This document shows, piece by piece, positions 33,660 through 42,835 of a stretch of 64,000 bases of DNA (the first letter of the stretch is position 1; each line of letters starts with the position of its first letter). The position numbers and the translations under genes were made by a program. The DNA comes from Lactobacillaceae bacterium (GTDB lineage: Bacteria > Bacillota > Bacilli > Lactobacillales > Lactobacillaceae): positions 1-64,000 of the forward strand of contig JAITPD010000048.1 of NCBI GenBank assembly GCA_031289615.1, in the 5' to 3' direction. The notes beneath the pieces are model-generated. The model had not been told where the DNA came from and ran no database searches. It saw nothing but the letters and a program-made list of their open reading frames with translations.

Positions 33660-34950
33660 TGAGAGCAAGAAAAAGAAGTTAGATGCATTGAAAGAGGCGA
33701 TTGCCACAGCGCAAAAGCTGATTGATGATCCAAATGCTAGTTCTGATGATGCTAATGCTGCAATGGAAGCTGTAAAACAAATCCAGGCTGACATTAAGGC
33801 CTTGGAAGAATTACAACAAGCAGAACCTGCTTCAGGAGCAACACCTCCAGCATCACAATCTGATGAGCCAAGTTCAGAAGCAACTTCAGCTGGTTCAGAT
33901 TCAGAAGCACCAACAAGTAATGCTGATGATACAAAAGGTTCAGAAGCGCCGGCTAGTGATGGAACTACATCAGAGGAACCAGCAGATGACACAACAGACA
34001 CAGACAAGAAAAAGAAAGTAGGGGTACGAGCAATGCCAATTCCAGTAACAGATAAGACAAAGAACAATGTAGAAGAGCAACGAGCTGCACTGAATGAATA
34101 TTTCCACTCACACGGTGAAAAACGTGATGGTGTAACTTCAACTGATGCAGGAGTATTGATTCCTGATTCAATTATTTATAATCCAGATGCTTCAATTGAA
34201 ACAGTCACGGACTTGGCTCAATTAGTAAGCAAGACCAAGGTTAATACTGCCAGTGGTAAGTATCCAATTTTGAAGCGCCCAACGACTAAGTTACCTTCAG
34301 TTGCGGAATTGGAAAAAAATCCAGAATTAGCTAAGCCTGATTTTATCAAGGTTAATTGGGATGTAGAAACATACCGTGGCCAATTGCCAATTTCTCAAGA
34401 GTCATTAGATGATGCACAAGTTGACTTGACTACTTTGGTTGCAGGACACATCCAAAACATCAAGGTAAATACAACTAATGCTGCAATTTCTACAAAGTTG
34501 GCTACCTTTAAGGCTCCAACTAAGTCAGTTACCAATGCTACTTTGGTTGATTCATTAAAGGAAGTTGTCAATGTTGAACTTGATCCAGCTTATAAGAAGT
34601 CATTTGTTGTAACTGCCTCTTTGTATAACAAGTTGGACACAATCAAAGATAATGAAGGCCGTTATTTGCTACAAGACCAAATTGGAAATGCTTCAGGTAA
34701 GACTTTGTTCTCATTGCCAGTCACTGTTGTAGAAGACACAGCATTTGGCGGAAAGCTCGAATCAGAGCAAGGCTTTGTTGGTGATTTGAACCGTGCTATC
34801 TTGTTTGCAGATCGTGCTGAAGTATCAGTAAACTGGGTAGAAAATGATATTTACGGAAAAATTTTGTCTGCTGTATTGCGGTTTGATGTTGAAGTAGCTG
34901 ACCCTGATTCAGGTAAGTTCTTTACAATTGCTGACACACCAAGTGCTTAA
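33649..34950 (+). CDS. Major capsid protein, HK97 gp5-like, with long N-terminal delta region
   Basis: Of 433 residues, 1-57 form a coiled-coil scaffold and 58-122 an acidic Ala/Ser/Thr/Glu/Pro-rich linker. The lysine-rich KKKKVGVRAM segment is a possible processing region. The HK97 fold then starts near residue 150 (TDAGVLIPDSI). The adjacent protease should remove the N-terminal part. AGGAGG precedes the ATG, and the gene overlaps the protease gene by 11 bases. Confidence 0.93.
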   Translation: MNIDESKKKKLDALKEAIATAQKLIDDPNASSDDANAAMEAVKQIQADIKALEELQQAEPASGATPPASQSDEPSSEATSAGSDSEAPTSNADDTKGSEAPASDGTTSEEPADDTTDTDKKKKVGVRAMPIPVTDKTKNNVEEQRAALNEYFHSHGEKRDGVTSTDAGVLIPDSIIYNPDASIETVTDLAQLVSKTKVNTASGKYPILKRPTTKLPSVAELEKNPELAKPDFIKVNWDVETYRGQLPISQESLDDAQVDLTTLVAGHIQNIKVNTTNAAISTKLATFKAPTKSVTNATLVDSLKEVVNVELDPAYKKSFVVTASLYNKLDTIKDNEGRYLLQDQIGNASGKTLFSLPVTVVEDTAFGGKLESEQGFVGDLNRAILFADRAEVSVNWVENDIYGKILSAVLRFDVEVADPDSGKFFTIADTPSA

Positions 34951-34968
34951 TGATTGAGGAGGCACGAA

Positions 34969-35223
34969 ATGAGTAAGTATCGTGTTTTATATGACTTTGA
35001 TGGAATTCTAGAAAACAAGAAATTTAAAGCTAATACAACAGTAGAATTTGAAGATGCACGAGCTTTGGAAATTAAGAACGTTCTACCTGGATTTATTGAC
35101 AAGATTGAAGAACCAGAAATCAGTAAGAGTAGTACTGTTGCTGAAATTAAGGCTCATCTTGATGAACAAGAGATTGAGTATGATAACGGAGCCAAGAAGG
35201 CTGAATTATTAGACTTAATTTAA
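34969..35223 (+). CDS. HeH/LEM-domain head protein
   Basis: The start at ATG 34969 after GAGGAGGC gives 84 residues. The C-terminal STVAEIKAHLDEQEIEYD block followed by a KKAELLDLI helix is a HeH/LEM (SAP-like) fold. Such proteins follow capsid genes in many Firmicute phages and are thought to help head completion. Confidence 0.75.
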   Translation: MSKYRVLYDFDGILENKKFKANTTVEFEDARALEIKNVLPGFIDKIEEPEISKSSTVAEIKAHLDEQEIEYDNGAKKAELLDLI

Positions 35224-35280
35224 AAGAATAGGTCGGTGGGTGAAAATGACCATAGAAACTCATTTCAGAAAGGCTAGTAA

Positions 35281-35577
35281 ATGACTGATTTGTTTTCGGC
35301 CGTAAAAACGGCATTACGATTTACTGGTGATGATAGTGACTTAGATGATGAAATTCAAAGTTTAATTTTATCTGCAAAGATGGATTTAAAAATTGTAGGG
35401 ACTGTTTCTGATGAGTGGAGTACTGACAAGCAAGATTTAATTAAGCAAGCAGTGATTCTGTATGCAAAAGCTAATTGGGGATTTGATAACCCTGATGCAC
35501 CACGGTTTATGGATGCTTATGAGAAGTTAAAGCAAGCTTTAGCAACTCATAGCCAATATGATCCAAAGGAGGTATAG
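35281..35577 (+). CDS. Head-tail connector (gp6-like adaptor)
   Basis: The 98-residue helical protein (LDDEIQSLILSAKMDL, QAVILYAKANWGF) has the classic pattern of Phage_connect_1/gp6-type adaptors. It sits below the portal. Confidence 0.88.
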   Translation: MTDLFSAVKTALRFTGDDSDLDDEIQSLILSAKMDLKIVGTVSDEWSTDKQDLIKQAVILYAKANWGFDNPDAPRFMDAYEKLKQALATHSQYDPKEV

Positions 35578-35580
35578 CTT

Positions 35581-35910
35581 ATGCGTTTTGATAGTGTTAT
35601 CTATCTTCTCAAGTTAGAAACAGTTGAAGATGATATTGGACAAGCTAAACGAGTAGTGACAGCTAAGCAAAAAGTTTATGCCAATAAGTTTTCACTGAAC
35701 TTTAGAGAGTTTTATGAAGCAGGTCAACAAGGTTTACGAGCGGATGCACAATATCAAATTAACACGGTTGATTATCAAAACCAACAAATTGTATTGATTG
35801 ATGGTGAGCAATATAGTGTGATTAATGTTGATACACGTGGGGAACGTTCAATCTTAACCTTGAGCAAGAAGATAAGTGACTTTGTTAATCTTGGTGAACT
35901 AAATGATTGA
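35581..35910 (+). CDS. Head closure / head-tail joining protein
   Basis: The 109-residue beta-rich protein resembles SPP1 gp16-type stoppers (FREFYEAGQQGLRADAQYQI, then YSVINVDTRG). It overlaps the next gene by 8 bases. Confidence 0.85.
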   Translation: MRFDSVIYLLKLETVEDDIGQAKRVVTAKQKVYANKFSLNFREFYEAGQQGLRADAQYQINTVDYQNQQIVLIDGEQYSVINVDTRGERSILTLSKKISDFVNLGELND

Positions 35911-36262
35911 GGCAGACTTGTCTGACGGAATTACAAAGTATCTTAGTGAGTATACGGATGAAGTAGTAGAAGCATTAGATAAAACTAAGCAAAATGTTGC
36001 AAAGGAAGCTGTACAAAAGTTAAAACAAGGTGGTAGTTATAAAGACCGAACTGGTAAATATACCAAGGGCTGGAAAGTAACACATCAAGGAACAACTTAT
36101 ACTGTATGGAATTCTAAGCAATGGTATCTCACTCATCTACTTGAGAATGGGCATGCAACCCGTAATGGGAAACGAACAAAAGCTTATCCACACATTGCTG
36201 TAATTGATGAATGGGTAGCAGAAGAGATGGTTAAACGAACTGAGGAGGCTTTGAAGAAATGA
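35903..36262 (+). CDS. HK97 gp10-like tail component
   Basis: The 119-residue protein has LLENGHATRNGKR and a TGKYTKGWKV block, both diagnostic of HK97-gp10-type proteins at the head-tail interface. It overlaps both neighbours by a few bases. Confidence 0.88.
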   Translation: MIEADLSDGITKYLSEYTDEVVEALDKTKQNVAKEAVQKLKQGGSYKDRTGKYTKGWKVTHQGTTYTVWNSKQWYLTHLLENGHATRNGKRTKAYPHIAVIDEWVAEEMVKRTEEALKK

Positions 36263-36591
36263 AATTGAATGAGTTCAAAATAAAGTTAAAACAGTTCACA
36301 AAAATGCCTGTTGCTTATTATGAATTTCAACAATCAACACCTTCAATTCCATTTATTGTTTACTATGAAGTTGAAACTAATTCTGAATTTGCAGATAACC
36401 AAAATTATTTTGCAATGCGGAATATTAACATTGAACTTTATACTGGACAACGTGATTTGAAGATTGAAAAGCTAATTGAAGATTTTTTAGATCAACAAGA
36501 AATTGCTTATGATACAGAGCCACCAGTTTGGTTATCTGACGAAAAAATGTTTATGACAATTTACAATTTCTCAATTGAAAAGGAGTATTAA
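36259..36591 (+). CDS. Tail terminator protein
   Basis: In the 110-residue protein, PSIPFIVYYEVETNSEFADN and NIELYTGQRDLKIEKL fit phage tail terminator/DUF806-type proteins. It precedes the major tail protein, as expected. Confidence 0.78.
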   Translation: MKLNEFKIKLKQFTKMPVAYYEFQQSTPSIPFIVYYEVETNSEFADNQNYFAMRNINIELYTGQRDLKIEKLIEDFLDQQEIAYDTEPPVWLSDEKMFMTIYNFSIEKEY

Positions 36592-36593
36592 AA

Positions 36594-37157
36594 ATGACAG
36601 AAAATAAAGTACAATACGGGCTTAATAATATGACAATCATTCCATTTACTGATAGTGGAACGGACATTGTTTATAAGAAGGCAATTCCGTATAAGGGAGC
36701 TGTATCAATTTCACTTGATCCAGCTGGTGATGTGACATCTGAATATGCTGACAATGGTTTGTGGTTCCAATTGGACAATAACCAAGGTTTCACTGGTAAG
36801 ATGTCAATGGAAAACTTACCATTAGAAGTCTCAACGATTATTCTTGGAGACGTTGCTGATGATAATGGAGTAATTGCACAGTCTAAGGTTCCTGGTGAAT
36901 CAGTTGCGATTGCTTTCCAATTCCAAGGTGATAAGAAGGCAACACGACATATTCTATATAACGTAGGATTCAAGCGAGCTGCTGAAGGTTCAGCAACTAA
37001 GGCTGATAAGTTAGAGATTAAGAACTTTGAATTTGAGTTTACGGCCGGTCTTGATCCATATTTGGAGGTTGCAAAGGCTAAGACTAATCCTGATACAGCT
37101 GAAACAGTTTATGAGAACTGGTTTACAACACCATACCGTCCTACATTCTCAGCATAA
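36594..37157 (+). CDS. Major tail protein (phi13-type)
   Basis: The 187-residue beta-rich protein begins with VQYGLNNMTIIPFTD and contains a typical AAEGSATKADKLEIKNFEFEF strand region, described here only by its position near residues 127-147. It polymerises into the tail tube. AAAGGAG lies before the ATG. Confidence 0.92.
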   Translation: MTENKVQYGLNNMTIIPFTDSGTDIVYKKAIPYKGAVSISLDPAGDVTSEYADNGLWFQLDNNQGFTGKMSMENLPLEVSTIILGDVADDNGVIAQSKVPGESVAIAFQFQGDKKATRHILYNVGFKRAAEGSATKADKLEIKNFEFEFTAGLDPYLEVAKAKTNPDTAETVYENWFTTPYRPTFSA

Positions 37158-37175
37158 TAAAGGAGTAAGAAAATA

Positions 37176-37622
37176 ATGGAGAAAATTATTACAATTGGTG
37201 ACCGTGAAGTTAAGCTAGTTTCATCTGCTGCAACGCCCATTTTTTATAAGGCAGCCTTTCACAGAGATTTCTTTGCGGATTTGTCGGGTGTAATTGAAAC
37301 AATGAGCACATTTACTGCTGACGATGAATCAGATAATAATGATGAAAAAAAGGTAGTCGATTTAGAATCTGGTAATACTGATTTAGAACAAGATGATAAA
37401 AATGTTGTAGATAAATTAGATATGGGAAAAGTAGCTGATTTTATGTCATCAGGTGATGTTACCAATTTCTATAACTTTTTGTGGATTTATGCCAAGAATG
37501 CTGATAAAAATATTATTCCATTTGAAGAGTGGATTAGTTCATTTGATGAGCTACCAATTCTTGAATTTATGCCTGATCTAGTGGAATTGATGATGACCTC
37601 CATCACAACAAAAAAAGATTAG
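37176..37622 (+). CDS. Tail assembly chaperone gpG
   Basis: This 148-residue acidic protein is read in the zero frame. It ends at TAG just after a run of seven A (37610-37616) that forms the A-AAA-AAA slippery site. It lies between the major tail protein and the tape measure, the standard chaperone position. Confidence 0.88.
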   Translation: MEKIITIGDREVKLVSSAATPIFYKAAFHRDFFADLSGVIETMSTFTADDESDNNDEKKVVDLESGNTDLEQDDKNVVDKLDMGKVADFMSSGDVTNFYNFLWIYAKNADKNIIPFEEWISSFDELPILEFMPDLVELMMTSITTKKD

Positions 37623-37843
37623 AGGACGAGTATGTTAGTGATGAAGAGTTTGATACTGATTCATACTTGTACGTGGCTAAGAAAACAGGCTTGTCCTTTG
37701 ATGAACTTTTAATGATGGACTTAGGTCAAGTTATGGATTTTATCATTGAATATTCAAACACTGAAATGAGAAACCAGGAGCGTGCAGAAAAGGGATATAC
37801 TCCAATAAAACGTGCAAGTCAGAGTGAATTTGATGCATTTTAG
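37616..37843 (+). CDS. gpT extension of the tail chaperone, made by -1 frameshift (gpGT)
   Basis: A -1 slip at A-AAA-AAA turns the codon order into AGA-TTA-GAG and opens 75 further codons to TAG 37841-37843. It contains LYVAKKTGLSFDELLMMDLGQVMDF-like helices (residues from 37660 on), typical of the GT extension. The fusion would be about 222 residues. The frame has no start of its own. Confidence 0.85.
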   Translation, partial: RLEDEYVSDEEFDTDSYLYVAKKTGLSFDELLMMDLGQVMDFIIEYSNTEMRNQERAEKGYTPIKRASQSEFDAF

Positions 37844-37859
37844 TGCTATAATGATGGCA
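37844..37859 (+). promoter_or_regulatory. Extended -10 promoter, predicted leaderless start
   Basis: A perfect TGC-TATAAT (37844-37852) ends six bases before the A of the next ATG (37859). The predicted transcription start therefore coincides with the start codon, and no ribosome binding site is present. I see no good -35 box. Confidence 0.65.
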
Positions 37860-38278
37860 TGAAAACAGATATGAAAAATAAAATATTAAGTGATACTTTA
37901 TATAAAGATAGCAAGAAAATGAGTTATAACTTTTTAAAGCGTGATCGTTCTTTTATGGCAGTTATGTTTGACATTCTATTTTATTTGCCATTGCTAATAT
38001 CTTTGTATTACATGATGTCCATTGGCTTTAATATGGCAGGGCAAAATAATGTTATAAGTAAAATTATAGAAGTGATTGCTTTATTAGTTGTAGCCGTCAT
38101 ACCATTACTTCATATTTTTGATACAGTGTTTGGAAAGCCGTTTGGCCTAAGCGGGTTTGTTCAATCAGCTAATGATGATGTTAGTGATGGTGAAATGCGT
38201 TCTTTCTTTGGTGAATGGCTAGTCATTCTAGTTGTTGGCATATTGACATTAATTGTTAGCTTAATTTTGTTCCATTAA
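37859..38278 (+). CDS. Three-helix membrane protein, phage moron
   Basis: The 139-residue protein has a charged N-terminus and membrane segments at about 33-53, 68-88 and 119-138. A loop with GKPFGLSGFVQ lies between the second and third helices. It is inserted between the tail chaperone and tape measure and has its own promoter. Superinfection exclusion is a reasonable guess but unproven. Confidence 0.7.
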   Translation: MKTDMKNKILSDTLYKDSKKMSYNFLKRDRSFMAVMFDILFYLPLLISLYYMMSIGFNMAGQNNVISKIIEVIALLVVAVIPLLHIFDTVFGKPFGLSGFVQSANDDVSDGEMRSFFGEWLVILVVGILTLIVSLILFH

Positions 38279-38389
38279 AGAAGGCGTAAGATATTATGGC
38301 TAAGCAGAAAACATATAAAGCAAAAGTTGGCAGATGACGTATCCATGAAATTAGCCTAACAAGGTATGAGTAACATAGGGGAAAATAAA

Positions 38390-38808
38390 ATGAGGGAACT
38401 TGATACTAAACATAAATTATTTAGAATTAACCGCCATACTTTGGTGTTGCATAATTCTGGAGGTTATCAAGAAAAAGATGTGCTTTTACCACATCCTATT
38501 GAGTATTCTACTAATCAAACATAGAATGTTTGGACAGCCCCTATATAAATTGGCAGAATAATGCTATTTATTGGGCGTTAGCGATTGTCATTTATATACC
38601 GTCTGTTATCATTGCATTATTATTAATATGGACGGCAACATCTGGGTCAACTCTTGCAATGGGTATTTCACTCTTAGTTGTCTTTGGATTGCTTTTATTG
38701 GTCCCTCCATTGAATGCTTTAGTTAGAAAAATAGCTACTTCAAGAGATAATGAAAGAATTAAAGCTGAGTTTAAAAAAACTCACGGCTATCTAAAAGTTT
38801 ATAAGTAA
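38390..38808 (+). pseudogene. Probable decayed membrane-protein gene in the moron
   Basis: A 44-residue frame (38390-38524, with AGGGGA upstream) ends at TAG. A 92-residue frame with two membrane helices (38530-38808) starts in another frame at TTG without a ribosome binding site. Reading through the TAG gives NVWTAP, which would join YINWQNNAIYW after one frameshift. A single ancestral gene of about 140 residues is likely. Alternatively, both short frames are genuine. Confidence 0.5.
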
Positions 38809-38822
38809 ACAAATCAATTATT

Positions 38823-38848
38823 AAGCGTACAGAGATGTGCGCTTTTTG
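38823..38848 (+). terminator. Terminator closing the moron
   Basis: AAGCG-t-ACA pairs with TGT-g-CGCTT around GAGA, followed by TTTTT. Finding a terminator inside the tail operon supports an independent cassette. Confidence 0.8.
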
Positions 38849-38874
38849 TATACATAAAATTAAAGGAGGATGTT

Positions 38875-41800
38875 ATGGCAGGTTCACGAGTTAAAGGAAT
38901 CACAATTGATATTGATGGAGATACTAAGGGACTAGACAAAGCATTATCTAGTGTTAATTCTTCAGCACGTAAAACACAAACAGAGTTACGAGATGTTAAC
39001 AAATTATTGAAACTTGATCCAAGTAATGTTGAATTAGTATCACAGAAACAAAAGTTATTAGGACAAGCAGTAGAACAAACTGGTGAAAAGCTTAAGCAAT
39101 TGAAATCAGCTCAAGCACAAGTTGAAGCCCAATTTAGGAGTGGAGATATTGGTGAAACACAGTATCGTGCCTTTCAACGTGAAGTTGCTCAAACAGAATC
39201 TCAATTAAAAAGTTATAAAGGCCAAATTCAAACAACTGAAAGCGAACAAACTAGATTATCTTCAGCGACAAAAACTCTTGGAAACTTTTTTACGGTTACA
39301 AAATCCAAAGTGGAAGATTTTAGAGGTGTTATTGGTGATAGATTAGTAAATGCTTATAATAGCGGAACTGCAAGCGCTGATGATATGGAACGTGTATTAT
39401 CTAAGATTAGTAAAGATTCAGGAGTTGCCGGATCGAGCCTACAAGAGCTTGCTAAAAAGGTTAATTCTATTGATGATGGTGCTGATGTTGATAAAGTACG
39501 TGAAAGCATTAAACAGCTTGGTGTAGATGGAGGAGTTGCTGGAGAACAGCTAAAAAAAATAACTGAAGGTTCTAATTCTGAAAAATGGCAGAATATGGCT
39601 GATGGTGCTGTTAATGCAAAAGATAATATAGTTAATTTTAGTAAGAGCGCTATGGATGCATGGTCTGAAACTGATGAAGCAGTTGATAATTTAACATCTA
39701 AGACTGGCGCTACTGGTAAAGCTGCTGATAAGTTAGCAAGTTCTTATAAAGCTGTCATTACTAGCATGCCTATTAGTGATACAAAAGAATTATCTGATAC
39801 TTTAGCCGGATTAAATTCTAGGTTTGGGTTAACTGGTGATGCATTAACTCAATCTGGAACTAAGATGGAGGAGTTTTCTAAAGTTACTGGGCAAAATGGT
39901 GCTGAAGCTGTTGAGGGTATTCATGATGCTATGGGAAAATTTAATTTATCAGCAAAGGAGATGCCTAGTGTATTAGATGCATTTACTGCTGCTAGTCAAC
40001 GTAGCGGGGTTCCAGTTGCAGACCTTGAGCAATCAGCTTCTAAAGCAGCACCTACCTTTAAAGAGTTGCATATTAATCTACAAAATGGTGTGGGTATTCT
40101 TGCAGCATGGCAAAAGGGCGGAGTAGATGCTGACACTGCTTTACGTGGTATGACAAAAGCAAGTGTTAATTACGCTAAAGAAGGTAAGAGCCTTAAAGAT
40201 GGGTTGACTGATACCTTTAACGCCATTAAAAATGCTAAAAATCCTCAAGATGCTCTCAATGCATCGGTTGAAGCTTTTGGAGCTAAATCTGGTCCACAAA
40301 TGTCTGATGCAATTAAAGATGGTAAAGTTTCTCTTGATGATTTACAAAAATCAGTTAAAGGTACAGGTGGACAGTTATCAGCTTCATATAAGCAAACTCT
40401 TGATCCATCAGATAAATTAAAAGTATCTCAACAACAAATGAAAGAGGCTATGGCAGAAGTAGGTGGAGCTATTCAAAGCGCACTACTACCTATTATGCAA
40501 ACTTTAGGCCCAATTATAAAAGGCGTTGGAGAAGAATTTAGTAAAATGCCAGGGCCTATTAAAACAGTAATCGTTGCATTTGGTGGTATAGCTGTTGCAA
40601 TAGGATTTTTGGCGCCTTTAGTAGCAAGTATAGGAACAGTTGTAAAGGCTATTAAAGATTGGGGATTAGCGACAAAGATTGTTTCAGCTGCTACAAAAGT
40701 ATGGTCAGCAGTACAAGCTGCATTCAATATTATTATGGACGCTAATCCTATTTCACTAATCATAATTGCGATTGCAGCAATTATTGCAATTATTGCGATT
40801 GTAATCACAAAAATGCATGCTTGGGGTGATGTGTTTAATTTTATTAAGGATATAGCCTCTGGACTTGGTTCATTTTTCAGTGGGCTATGGAGTGGAATTC
40901 AACAGGTGTTCACATCAGCAGTTAGCGCTATTGGTAGTTTTCTAACTGGTGCTTGGAACGGAATAGTGAATGTCATTACAATGGTGTGGAGTGGAGTAAC
41001 AGGCTTTTTCTCAGGTCTGTGGAATGGCATTAGTTCTGTTTTTAGTTCAGTAGTTAGTGCTATCGGTGGTTTCTTAAGTGGAGCATGGAATGGTATTTCT
41101 GGTGTTATTACATCAGTTTGGAGCGGTATAAGTGGTTTCTTTTCTGGATTGTGGAATGGGATTAGTGGCATCTTTAATTCTGTTGTTGGTGGGATTGGTT
41201 CATTCTTGAGTGGTGCCTGGAATGGAATGAAGAGTGTTGTGTCATCAGTATGGAATGGAATTAAAGGTATCTTTAATACTGTAATTGGGGCTATTAGTAG
41301 TTTTATTAATTCTGAAGTGAATGGTTGGAGGAATATCTTCTCTGCTGTATTAAATGCCATAAAAGGGATTGTCAGTGGCTTTGTTAATGGAGTTAAGAGT
41401 GTCTTTAATGGGATTAAAGAAGTTGGTAGGATTGTTGGGGATGCATTTAATAGTGTCAAGGATAAGGCGTCAAGCATCTTAAATGGTGTGTGGAACTTTA
41501 TTAAGGGTGTTATTGACAAAATTAAGAGTGCATTCAACTTCCATATTTCATTTCCAGAAGTTCACATACCAAAAATTAAGCTACCACATTTTTCACTTAG
41601 TGGTGATTTTGATCCATTGAAAGGCAAGTTACCTAAGATTGGGATTGATTGGTATGCCAAGGGTGGTGTGTTTAATAAGCCAACCTTGTTTGCAACAAAT
41701 AGTGGAATGAAAGGCGTTGGTGAAGCGGGACCTGAAGCAGTTCTACCTTTGAATGATGACACTTTAGGTGGTATCGGTAAAGGGATTGCTAAGGCTATGG

Positions 41801-41928
41801 GTAATCAAAAACAACAACAAGTTCAAATTAATCAGAACTTCTATGTGCAAGATAATCCATCTGAATATGAAGCTGCAAGGCAGTTAAAGAACGTCTTGAA
41901 AAGTATGGCATATAAAGCAGCATTTTAA
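38875..41928 (+). CDS. Tape measure protein
   Basis: The 1017-residue protein has an N-terminal coiled coil (about 20-125) and a middle TP901-type core with GVPVADLEQSASKAAPTFKE. A hydrophobic stretch lies near 565-650. Trp/Gly-rich repeats of about 35 residues follow (about 655-800, units such as FFSGLWNGI and GAWNGI). A conserved C-terminal YAKGGVFNKPTLFA...GEAGPEAVLPL segment ends the protein. It sets tail length and helps DNA injection. AAGGAGG precedes the ATG. Confidence 0.95.
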   Translation: MAGSRVKGITIDIDGDTKGLDKALSSVNSSARKTQTELRDVNKLLKLDPSNVELVSQKQKLLGQAVEQTGEKLKQLKSAQAQVEAQFRSGDIGETQYRAFQREVAQTESQLKSYKGQIQTTESEQTRLSSATKTLGNFFTVTKSKVEDFRGVIGDRLVNAYNSGTASADDMERVLSKISKDSGVAGSSLQELAKKVNSIDDGADVDKVRESIKQLGVDGGVAGEQLKKITEGSNSEKWQNMADGAVNAKDNIVNFSKSAMDAWSETDEAVDNLTSKTGATGKAADKLASSYKAVITSMPISDTKELSDTLAGLNSRFGLTGDALTQSGTKMEEFSKVTGQNGAEAVEGIHDAMGKFNLSAKEMPSVLDAFTAASQRSGVPVADLEQSASKAAPTFKELHINLQNGVGILAAWQKGGVDADTALRGMTKASVNYAKEGKSLKDGLTDTFNAIKNAKNPQDALNASVEAFGAKSGPQMSDAIKDGKVSLDDLQKSVKGTGGQLSASYKQTLDPSDKLKVSQQQMKEAMAEVGGAIQSALLPIMQTLGPIIKGVGEEFSKMPGPIKTVIVAFGGIAVAIGFLAPLVASIGTVVKAIKDWGLATKIVSAATKVWSAVQAAFNIIMDANPISLIIIAIAAIIAIIAIVITKMHAWGDVFNFIKDIASGLGSFFSGLWSGIQQVFTSAVSAIGSFLTGAWNGIVNVITMVWSGVTGFFSGLWNGISSVFSSVVSAIGGFLSGAWNGISGVITSVWSGISGFFSGLWNGISGIFNSVVGGIGSFLSGAWNGMKSVVSSVWNGIKGIFNTVIGAISSFINSEVNGWRNIFSAVLNAIKGIVSGFVNGVKSVFNGIKEVGRIVGDAFNSVKDKASSILNGVWNFIKGVIDKIKSAFNFHISFPEVHIPKIKLPHFSLSGDFDPLKGKLPKIGIDWYAKGGVFNKPTLFATNSGMKGVGEAGPEAVLPLNDDTLGGIGKGIAKAMGNQKQQQVQINQNFYVQDNPSEYEAARQLKNVLKSMAYKAAF

Positions 41929-41946
41929 CGAAAGGAGTAATTTTAA

Positions 41947-42834
41947 ATGGCATTAACTGAAAAGATAATCTATACCAACTCATTGGGGCAGATATTAGAA
42001 TTTAACCATATCGCTCCTTTTTATTTGGTTGACTACTCTGGTTTTGGCCAACCTAATAATACAATCACTTCATCCAAGCAGTACGGAACTGATGGTGAAC
42101 AGTTTAATCAACAAACACTAGACTATCGTGATTTAGATGTTGATGTAGTTATTCAAGCTGTTGGGCCAGAAATTTTACTAGAATTGAAACGTGTTTTTAT
42201 TGATGTTCTTAATCCAAAATTGCATGGAAAGTTGACGTATAAAACAGAAGCTCACTCCTATGAAATTGATGTAATCTTGTTAAAGGGATTAGATGAAAGT
42301 GATAGTCGTGGTAAAAATTGGCAGAGTGCTAATCTTCAGTTCAGGGCTCTTTCTCCATTTTGGCGTGACACTTCTGATTACATCAAAAAGGTGGATATGT
42401 CAGACATTGAAAACAAGTTGAAGTTTGATTTGTCAATTCAAGACCAGTTTGAGTTTGCTACATCAAATAACGGACAAATTGTTAACATCCAAAATTATGG
42501 TTCAACTCCAATCGGGGCTATCTTTACATTTGAATTTGTGGGGGAAACAGCAGTACCGGAAATATTAAACGTAGTAACTAATGAATATTTTGGCTTTGAT
42601 GAAACATTTGAAACTGGTGATAAATTAGTAGTTTCAACGATTCATAATGATAAACATATGACATGGACCAAGGCTGATGGGAAAATAGTTAACCTAATGG
42701 TGGTACGAAAAGCTGGGTCAACATTTTTACAGCTTGATAATACAGCAGCTAATTATTTACAAGTTAAGGCTGTTAGTGGAATTGAAAACGTTAAGGTAAC
42801 AGTGGAGTACTATCCATTGCTGTTAGGAGTATAG
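41947..42834 (+). CDS. Distal tail protein (Dit)
   Basis: In the 295-residue protein, an N-terminal phage-tail-family domain (QYGTDGEQFNQQTLDYRDL, then LSPFWRD) matches siphovirus Dit. A C-terminal beta domain follows. It forms the hub ring between tail tube and baseplate. Confidence 0.9.
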   Translation: MALTEKIIYTNSLGQILEFNHIAPFYLVDYSGFGQPNNTITSSKQYGTDGEQFNQQTLDYRDLDVDVVIQAVGPEILLELKRVFIDVLNPKLHGKLTYKTEAHSYEIDVILLKGLDESDSRGKNWQSANLQFRALSPFWRDTSDYIKKVDMSDIENKLKFDLSIQDQFEFATSNNGQIVNIQNYGSTPIGAIFTFEFVGETAVPEILNVVTNEYFGFDETFETGDKLVVSTIHNDKHMTWTKADGKIVNLMVVRKAGSTFLQLDNTAANYLQVKAVSGIENVKVTVEYYPLLLGV

Positions 42835-42835
42835 A

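Noticed and set aside
33633..34067. Ser/Ala-rich frame antisense to the capsid gene
   Set aside because: It mirrors the low-complexity linker on the opposite strand.
40899..41537. Frame antisense to the tape measure repeats
   Set aside because: It is a shadow of the Trp/Gly repeats and has no start signal.
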